This document shows, one piece after another, positions 49,396-64,000 of a stretch of 64,000 bases of DNA. How positions within the stretch are numbered: position 1 is the first letter of the stretch; every line of letters starts with the position of its first letter. Both the position numbers and the translations under genes were made by a program. The stretch comes from Helianthus annuus (lineage: Eukaryota; Streptophyta; Magnoliopsida; Asterales; Asteraceae): the NCBI RefSeq assembly GCF_002127325.2, contig NC_035433.2, positions 142,010,760 to 142,074,759 of the forward strand. Reading direction: 5' to 3'. The notes beneath the pieces are model-generated. The model worked only from the letters and a program-made list of their open reading frames with translations, was not told the DNA's origin and did not search any database.

Positions 49396-50127
49396 CTAAT
49401 TAGTAAGGCATAGAAAAACAAACACACACACTTCATTCACAGTTATTTTTTGATAAAATTTAAACATGCAATTTTGATCCCTAACCTTCAAACCAAGTTC
49501 AGTAGTTTTGTATTTTACTTTTGTGATATCATATACTTCAATGTGTTTCATCAAAGAAGCATAGATGTCTTCCCATCCTTCCACGTCAAGCTGAATATAT
49601 GAAATCAGCGTTGCACACATTAATAGCGTAGAACTCGTTATTTTGGTAATAATATACAATATAACCAACAAATGATTCCAGGTCGTATATGGTGGTGTCG
49701 CGCTTGTCGAAGATTAAGTAAGAAACTCAAACGCAACCTCCAAACAATTCCATTATTGCGTGCTTTCCCAATGCTGATTTCTAAACAAACAAACACACAA
49801 CGAAAAGTTACTACTAAACATCTTTTTTTTCATAGAACAACAAGTCATCAAAGTACTAAAACATTACCTCCACCCTACACAGAGTGATAAAAAACATGAT
49901 TGGCTATTATGGAGCTTGAACGAATCAAGCTCGTCCCATCCGGGAGAGATTTTAAGTTCTTCAGTTGATATATTTGACTCTTTGGACTGAAGTTTGAAAA
50001 AAATATGTTTCAAGGCTAAAACAATGCTCCCATTTGCTACATCGTCTAGTGTCGGCTGTTGATAAACCATATTCGCCATAAGAACCCTCAGATATGAATA
50101 GATCGAGTCAAGAATCACAACGGACAA
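49396..50127 (-). pseudogene. UBP12/13-like ubiquitin protease relic (copy B)
   Basis: The pieces are 50127-49864 (with NGSIVLALKHIFFKLQSK and STEELKISPGWDELDSF) and 49671-49396 (with YIQLDVEGWEDIYASL). The N-terminal piece reaches further than in copy A and includes the segment that in UBP12/13 leads into the finger region. Same order, strand and missing parts as copy A; each copy has its own small changes, so neither looks maintained. Confidence 0.55.
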
Positions 50128-52924
50128 AAACCCTAATATTCAGAACTCAACTAGGAGCTACTATAGCACTCGGATAAACCAATTTGAAACCCTAATAACT
50201 GATCTGAACAAATACAAACACAAATTGTTTATATATCCTGAAAGGTTGGTGTAGAAGTTTCTCTTTAGCCCTTAAACTTTTTGACTTTTGCACTTCACAT
50301 CCTAGACTATGCCACCAACTATAAGCTCTTATATTTTCAAGTTTTTATCCTTCACACACTCAAACTTTTGACGTTAAACGCTATTAACTCTTTTCTTTAA
50401 TCAAGTTACACATTCACTTCTAAATTTTGGTAATTGGCAACTTTGACCCTCCAACCTTTTCTACTTAGTAACTTGACACATCCTTTTTTTTTTGAATTAC
50501 TTTTACGACTTTACACCACTGCCTAAATTACCTTTACGATTTTTTATCGCAACGTCTGAGTCATACTCTTTTTTATCTCTGTCTAATGATGTTCCCTCCA
50601 ACCTTTTCTATTGAATAACTTGACACATCCTTTTGGTTGAATTACTTTTACGACACCGACCTTTCTCTTTAGCCCTCAAACTTTTGAATTTTGCACTTTA
50701 CACCCTAAACTATGCCAATTCACATCGTTATGGTGTTACCGGGCCTTGCACTGACTGAGTTGACCACGTTGACCAGCAGTTGACCGGTTGACTGGGTTTG
50801 ACTGAATTGACTCGTTGACCGGGTATGACCTGAACCAAAACTGAACCGAGTGAATCTAATGTTGACTAACGTTGACCTGAACTCGAGCCGAGACCCGAGC
50901 TACAATTCTGACCCAAACTCCTACCAAAACTGGACAGAAACATGAACCAACCCAACCAGAACCAACATAAGCACCCCCCACCGCCGCTGGCGTCGGCCGG
51001 CCCCACCGCCGTCGGTGGCGTCGCACCACTACCACTCTCCTTACTTCAACCGCATCCCATCACCAACACCCCTTCTCCACCACTACTGTCGTCACCCTGC
51101 CGGAAACACCACACCTTGCCGTTATATAAGGTTAACAACCCGAACCACCCCGAGAAGAAGAAGAAAACGGTAGAAATAGGTCGGGTTTGACTTACCGAAA
51201 AGTCACCGGAACATAAAAACTCTTGAAACTGAGCAGAAATGCTCCTAATGACCGGATCTAAGCATCCCCGAAGTGAAAAGTTCAAAACCAGTTCACCAGA
51301 AAATTAGTCGGAGCTTTGCCGGAGTTGCGCGTGGGCTCAAACGGCTGAGAATCTTTGAAAACGGACACCGCCATCATGTTGGGAACGTTCAGTTTCGTGG
51401 GGGTAGGGTGTCAGATCGTCGAAAAATGTTGCCGGAAAGCCACCGCAGGCGGCGGCGCTGCCGCCATCCCTGCCGACTGTTGTCGGACGTTCGCCGGATG
51501 TCCGTCGTCGCCGGACTCTTGACTGACCGGGCCTTTATTTTAGAGAGGGGAAGTGAGAGAGAGAAAGTGAGGGAGAGAAAGTGAGGAAGAGAGAGATAGA
51601 AGGTGAAAAATGAAGAAAAAAATGGAAACTAAGGGTATTTATAAGTGGGTTTTGTGGGTTTGGGCCCAAGGCCCATAAGCCCGTTTAAAGTGTTTTAAGA
51701 GCCCTCACATTTCCAAAGCCCCTTTTTGCTCCCGATCTTCATGGAACGTCGTATAATATTGTTTTAAGATCGAGAATGTGTAAAATAGGGTTGGTAATTG
51801 ACGTTTGACGTGTTCGTTCGTCGGTTGTGTTAAAATCGCGTAAAAGGCCTCGGTTGTCGTTTTTAATCCGTTTTTGGATCCGGTTTCGACCGTGGTTACT
51901 AAAATTCAATTAAGAAGGTAAATATTTAATAATATTTCAGTTTTTAAGATAATAAACGTGTCCGATGCTTCCGTTTCTTTGCCAGTGCGTTCCTGCAGTC
52001 GCGTTTTTCTTTCACATATGCGTTTTGTGACGTTCGAAAGCATAATATTTTCGCAAACCCACATTCATATGTAAAATTTATACATGTAAAACTCATATTT
52101 GTCGGCGTTGTCAGTATTTTGTCCGGTGTCATTTCGTTACTGTTTAACATTCAGCAGATTTCCCCGCAATTCAACATTCGCATACTGTAAAGTCGAATAG
52201 GCGTTCCTAGGCATCCCAAAAGCCTGTTTAAGTTAATTTGTGTCTTAAACACCATTTTAATCGTCTAAACGTTTGTTAATCGCGTAAACTAAACCCGAAA
52301 ATTACCTGTTATCACATCGGGTATCGGGTATATCCGTCCCATTTGTGTCGGGTTTCAGGTATACCCGTCGGGCTCGGTCATTTTTGTCATCCCTGTTTAT
52401 TCTATATTATGCTGTCATCATCACATAATGAATAAACGCTAATTTATCTAGATAGTACATGGAAAATATACTAAAATACAAGCTTATATTTATAAACTTT
52501 CACGGTATCACATAACACACATAACAAAGTAAGTAACAACAATTGATTGTGAATCAAACCTAAATATTCAAAACCAATAAACATATACAAATGATAAACC
52601 TTAAATCATGTTAGACAATAGAAAGATGCGCGATGCATGTCTTTCCATTGAGACGCCACATGATTCTCGCAATCAACTTACATTTGAAGCTAAAGATTAC
52701 ATCATCTCCAGACTTACACACTCCAAGCCTGTTTTGCTTAGCCTTCATGTAACCGACTCTAACACAAATTCCAAACAATTACTATGCTAAAATCCACATC
52801 ATAAATGATTCACAACCTTTTTGATTGAGGAGTAGTTAAAACTCGAAACTTGGTCATATAACTCATGTTGATTTTTCAGAAACCCTATTTTTGCAATTTT
52901 AAGAAAAAAAATCTGAATTATCAA
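50128..52924. other. Non-coding part of duplication copy B
   Basis: Counterpart of 32872-34991 plus 47218-47654. Contains the TTGAC-rich stretch (50748-50876), a GC-rich low-complexity stretch and one copy of the AG-rich unit. No supported gene. Confidence 0.5.
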
Positions 52925-53213
52925 GTTGTGGAAGACTTGCATTTCTCTTGGGAGACGCAAGTTCAACTCTCACTTGGTGCAGAGTGAGTCATTGGTGGAC
53001 AATGATAGGAGACACAAGGAAACTTGAGTTTGATCCTTGAACCAAACGGGTTTTACCAGTAATTTCACCATCGTGCCTACGAGCAGGTGGGTTACCAGGT
53101 TTTCACCGGAATTGGTGGTGGACTCGAGTTACTCTCGAAGTACTCTGTTTACTTCAGTGAGTGTCCCGAGAATGCTCAAATTTACTTCTGTTAGTCGTTC
53201 TAAAAAAATGTTT
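52925..53213 (+). repeat. SINE-like sequence 180-470 bp upstream of the host gene (copy B)
   Basis: Counterpart of 47655-47945, with Box-B-like gttcaactctc near 52967 and end in cgttctaaaaaaa. It sits between the host start codon and upstream DNA, so it may form part of the promoter. Confidence 0.4.
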
Positions 53214-53396
53214 ATTTATTTGGTAACCTATCGTGGGGTCCACACACATTAAAAGCATGTTTTACACTTAACGGACCCGTCATGTAGCGTGACGTTTCTA
53301 CCCTAACAAACACTCACGTCTTAACTCCGGTATAGTTAACGGCTCTCCAAACCTCAAACTTAACGTCGTCTCATTTCACCCCAAACCCTAACTCCG

Positions 53397-60869
<7,473 letters not shown>

Positions 60870-62358
60870 CCGTGTGTCTTCTGGTCTGGCTCACTTGCTG
60901 GACCACTAACGACATTAGCGGTCTGCTTCTTGTATTTGATGTGTAAATTAATATTATTATTATTGTCTCTTCATAGATGTCTTAGTTAGAGTGTTGTAAC
61001 ATCGGTAGTTAAATCTTGGCTATAGTTGGGGTCTTGTACGTGGATTGTGAGTGATGATGCCGCCCATATTTTGTGCTTTGATTGTCAATCAACCACAGTT
61101 TTTAGTATGACGTGTGTCTGTATTAATCGTTATCCTAATATATCGGCTCGAGTAGTTACATGGGTTCAACTAACAAAAGTCAATGTCTGTGGTGGGTTGG
61201 GTTATGGTTTAAGGTTTAGGGTTTATTTGATTCTAGACGTTATGTTATATTAACGGACTTGGATTGTTCACAAAAATTTTGTTACGCCTAATATTGTCGA
61301 TCGATGAAGAATAATACCATGATATAATTTGCGGATCGATGAAGAATAATAACATCTTGCTAGTACTATATCGTCTTTTGTTGGTCGTCAACATCTAAGC
61401 ACCATGAATGCTTTTGTGCATATAATGTGTTTTTTTGTTCATAACACAAATTGTGTTAAGAGTTGTATAACTTTTTGCATATTAGAGTTAGTGTTAGATA
61501 TATTTGATGTGTAAGTGTTCTATTTTATGACTTCGTCAGTTTAACGCCCAATTATCATCCATAAATTTATCCGGTTTAGTTTCTAATTTTTTCTTAAATG
61601 AGATATATGCAGTAAGCTCTCAGAGTGTCATGTGACATAGGTACCTTCTTTTGATGTGTTAAATATGTACCTGACATAAACGATACGACATTTTAAAAAC
61701 ATTTTTTTTGTTGGAACAAGCACTTGCTTTTTTTAACGGCAAATTTGGATCAATGACAGACTACTGGAGTATCATGCTTGCCGCCAGTTGGAGCGTTGGG
61801 CTCTTGGTTTGTTGTTGGACAGGCCATGATGGGCTGTTTTGTATGTAGGGATAGGGCAAGCATAGACTCACTCACTCACATGCCAATTGCCAAGACACTA
61901 AGACGATAGGACCACTAGAACACAATCAGTACATCCCACTAGAACACAATCACTACACCATCCCGTGTGTTTACAATTGAGATTTGAATTTGAAAATTTG
62001 AAAGTAATTCGAATTAGAACTCAAAAAAAATGATTCGATCTTTAAAATTCTTATCGGGTCGAATTCGGATTGATTCAAATAATGCTAGTTTTGAGAGAGA
62101 AAAATCGGGTCGAATTCGGATTGATTCAAATAATGCTAGTTTTCAGAGAAAACAATATAAGTAATATGGGCATGTGTATATGTATAAGGTAAATAAAATA
62201 TCTCAGTATTATCTATAGTACAATTACCAACTTTGTAAATAGTACTTTGACTTGTTTTTTCTCTCTTTTTTGCCTTTTTGTTTCTTTTAACTTTTACTCC
62301 TTAACTTTTAGCATTGATACTTACAAGTGTTATAACCCCTTAACTTTCTAAAGACTTT
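60870..62358. other. 3' UTR and flank of the fusion gene, then non-coding DNA
   Basis: The first few hundred bases after the stop are the likely 3' UTR (a taatattattattattgtc stretch near 60948), but I see no decisive polyadenylation signal. A 55 bp direct repeat (tcgggtcgaattcggattga) lies at about 62049-62155. No further gene is supported. Confidence 0.5.
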
Positions 62359-62412
62359 GAACTTATACTGACATGTATACATGTTTTTTTATATACATGT
62401 CAGTATAAGTTC
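62359..62412. repeat. Perfect 21-22 bp inverted repeat (hairpin)
   Basis: gaacttatactgacatgtat and its exact complement are separated by about a dozen T-rich bases. No mismatch in the stem. Confidence 0.85.
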
Positions 62413-62596
62413 AAGTTGATTTACTTTCGACGTAAATTTTTCCTGGAAATGAGTCAGGTCAAATGTAGTATGTTCTTATGCTTATTACTATGTACGTTTT
62501 CGGTTGGTCTACGCTTTGACGTAAATTTTGTTTTTTTTTTTTCCGGAAATGAGTCATGTCAAATATAATACGTTTTTGTTCTTTTTGGCGTAAAAA

Positions 62597-62638
62597 AAAA
62601 TTCAGAACGCCGTGGCAACGCGCCGGGCAATTTACTAG
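62597..62638 (+). mobile_element. Possible Helitron 3' terminus
   Basis: A GC-rich weak hairpin (gccgtggcaacgcgccgggc) is followed by aatttactag and then T. Plant Helitrons end in a GC-rich hairpin a few bases before CTAG and insert before T. The matching 5' TC end was not identified. Confidence 0.4.
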
Positions 62639-63124
62639 TTATATATAAAAAGAAATACGAATTATAATCGATTTGAAAGTCACATATTTGAAGGCTAAGT
62701 TCGGAATCCATTCGATAACTCAAAAACTGAATTCGAAATTCAAATAGAAACACCCTATCCTCACTGCCTTCTATAGCTGATCACAGCCTTATGTAGTTGC
62801 GGTCATCAGTAATTCTATTTTTGTTTGTTTCCTTTTTGCTTGATAATATTTGTCTTTCTCCTTTAATTTTGTTTGTCATTTTATATCTTCTTGTTCACTT
62901 TTTGCAAAGTCATATTTGGCTTAGTTTTGCTTGTTTCTTGATGTTGAACTTTTGTATACTTATTCATTAAGTGAGTTAAAAACATTTGTGCCCTGGTTTG
63001 GTTTGTTTTTCATTTGTTCCAAAAATCAGACTTTGTTAAAGTCAGAATCAGGGAAAGTTGATAAGCATGAAAAACTTGTACCGAGAATCAATATGTCTTC
63101 ATTCCCTTTGCCTTTAATACTTTA
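62639..63124. other. Non-coding DNA without recognised feature
   Basis: AT- and T-rich sequence, no element boundary or conserved frame visible. Confidence 0.4.
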
Positions 63125-63294
63125 GGTTCCGTTGCCCCTGAAGCTGTTGGTTTCTTAGAGAGAGTGCGGAGGGTTGTGCACAACAATTTCTCGACGCCGA
63201 GGAACCAGAGTTTTGTATTTGGTAGGATTGTATCTGCTATTCAAAAGGGGGTTGCGGTGCAACTTGTTGGCCGTTTACCTGTCATTCTTATGTA
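63125..63294 (+). pseudogene. Exon-like stretch of unknown origin
   Basis: After a good acceptor-like context (aatactttag|gt at about 63124) one frame stays open for 56 codons to TAA at 63292-63294, reading SVAPEAVGFLERVRRV and later FGRIVSAIQKGVAVQLVGRL. Composition looks protein-like (amphipathic, GC-richer than its flanks), but I do not recognise the family and no partner exon is visible. It may be a captured gene fragment. Confidence 0.25.
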
Positions 63295-63732
63295 ATTTTC
63301 CTATCTTTTATGAAAAAAATGGTTATATGATTAAAAAAAGAATACCTTGTGCCCAAAAAAATATTATTAACAAACATGTGGTAGGATCACTAGCCAAAAG
63401 CAAGCAAGTAGTTTCTCCATGTATATTAATTTGATATTGGGTTTACTTAAACTTAATGTTGCAAATTTCAGGGGTTACAAATGCACTATCACAAACTTTA
63501 CAGAGAAAAAACCAAGATATCTTTGAATGTTATTTGGAAGGTGAAATTAACCAAGCACCAATTACAAAAGTTTAAAAAGTTGATGGTTTTTATTCTCTTT
63601 TGAAACAAATATGAAATCAAATGAGGACTACTATCACCTATTGTTATTGTTATGAGTTTGTTTCATTGTTACAAATCCAAGAGTTTGAGGATTTTTTATA
63701 AGGATATTAAATTTAAATAACCTTAACTTTTA
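63295..63732. other. Non-coding DNA without recognised feature
   Basis: AT-rich; short ORFs only. Confidence 0.4.
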
Positions 63733-64000
63733 TCAATTGGCTGAAAACACTTCTAATTTTTTATTTGTATCACATCATTCTCAACTTTCAATTTATTGGC
63801 CGATGACACTTCCAAACTAACCCAACACTAACCCGGTTTGCTGACATCAGCTGCAACGTCAACACACAAGTACCACATCAGCAAAAAGAATAAAAAAAAT
63901 AAACCAATTGGGTTAGGGTTTAGTTAGTTTGGGAGTGCTAACAGCCAATAAGTTGAAAGTTGGGAGTGGTGTGATACAAATTGAAAGTTGGAAGTGCTAT
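63733..64000. repeat. Foldback element cut by window end
   Basis: 63733-63825 (aacacttctaattttttatt .. ccaaactaaccc) is the inverse of 63915-64000 (ttagtttgggagtgctaaca .. ttggaagtgctat). The right end probably lies just past the window. Confidence 0.75.

Noticed and set aside
33463..51190. Proline/serine-rich ORFs at 33463-33729 and 50942-51190
   Set aside because: Length and frame differ between duplicate copies and composition follows the local low-complexity DNA; no start context or domain.

Overview
The window is plant nuclear DNA. It is AT-rich, with introns bounded by GT/AG and dense nested LTR retrotransposons primed by initiator tRNA-Met. The Tekay-like chromovirus family with LTRs of 3.2-3.7 kb and the many foldback elements suggest a core eudicot, probably Asteraceae. 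That last point is inference; nothing here fixes the species. About four fifths of the window is transposable-element sequence.

Layout. (1) 1-15402: a minus-strand, gag-only, non-autonomous relative of a Ty3/gypsy element, in tandem form (LTR 11759-15402, truncated gag, LTR 5438-9086, complete gag, a second gag-like module). It runs off the left edge. (2) 15403-17531: the end of another LTR-like sequence, then AT-rich DNA. (3) 17532-27084: a plus-strand solo LTR (target duplication CTACA), split by a minus-strand solo LTR at 18347-24730 (ACACC), itself split by a two-LTR element at 18744-22356 (ACATC) with only 343 bp between its LTRs. (4) 27685-30403: another solo LTR (CTTTT). (5) About 31608-54565: a tandem segmental duplication of about 5.2 kb. 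Copy A is split by a 12.2 kb Tekay-like chromovirus (34992-47212, target duplication ATATT); copy B keeps the empty site. Each copy carries relics of a UBP12/13-like ubiquitin protease and the first exon of the host gene below. (6) 53397-60869, plus strand: the only apparently intact host gene, seven exons coding for 517 residues, with an N-terminal trihelix DNA-binding domain fused to a PyrH-like UMP kinase domain. Its introns hold one TIR element and six foldback elements. (7) 60870-64000: 3' flank with a perfect hairpin, a possible Helitron terminus, an exon-like stretch and a foldback cut by the window edge.

How the parts relate. The duplication copied the promoter and exon 1 of the trihelix-kinase gene. 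The upstream exon (48130-48890) now has a stop at codon 106, while the downstream exon (53397-54157) joins in frame to the kinase exons. A short third remnant of the exon 1 end lies in intron 1 at 55310-55406, so the array once had at least one more unit. The order of events is readable: duplication first, then the chromovirus insertion in copy A and the TIR element in copy B. The chromovirus then lost half of its 5' LTR and its primer-binding site, and carries one stop in reverse transcriptase.
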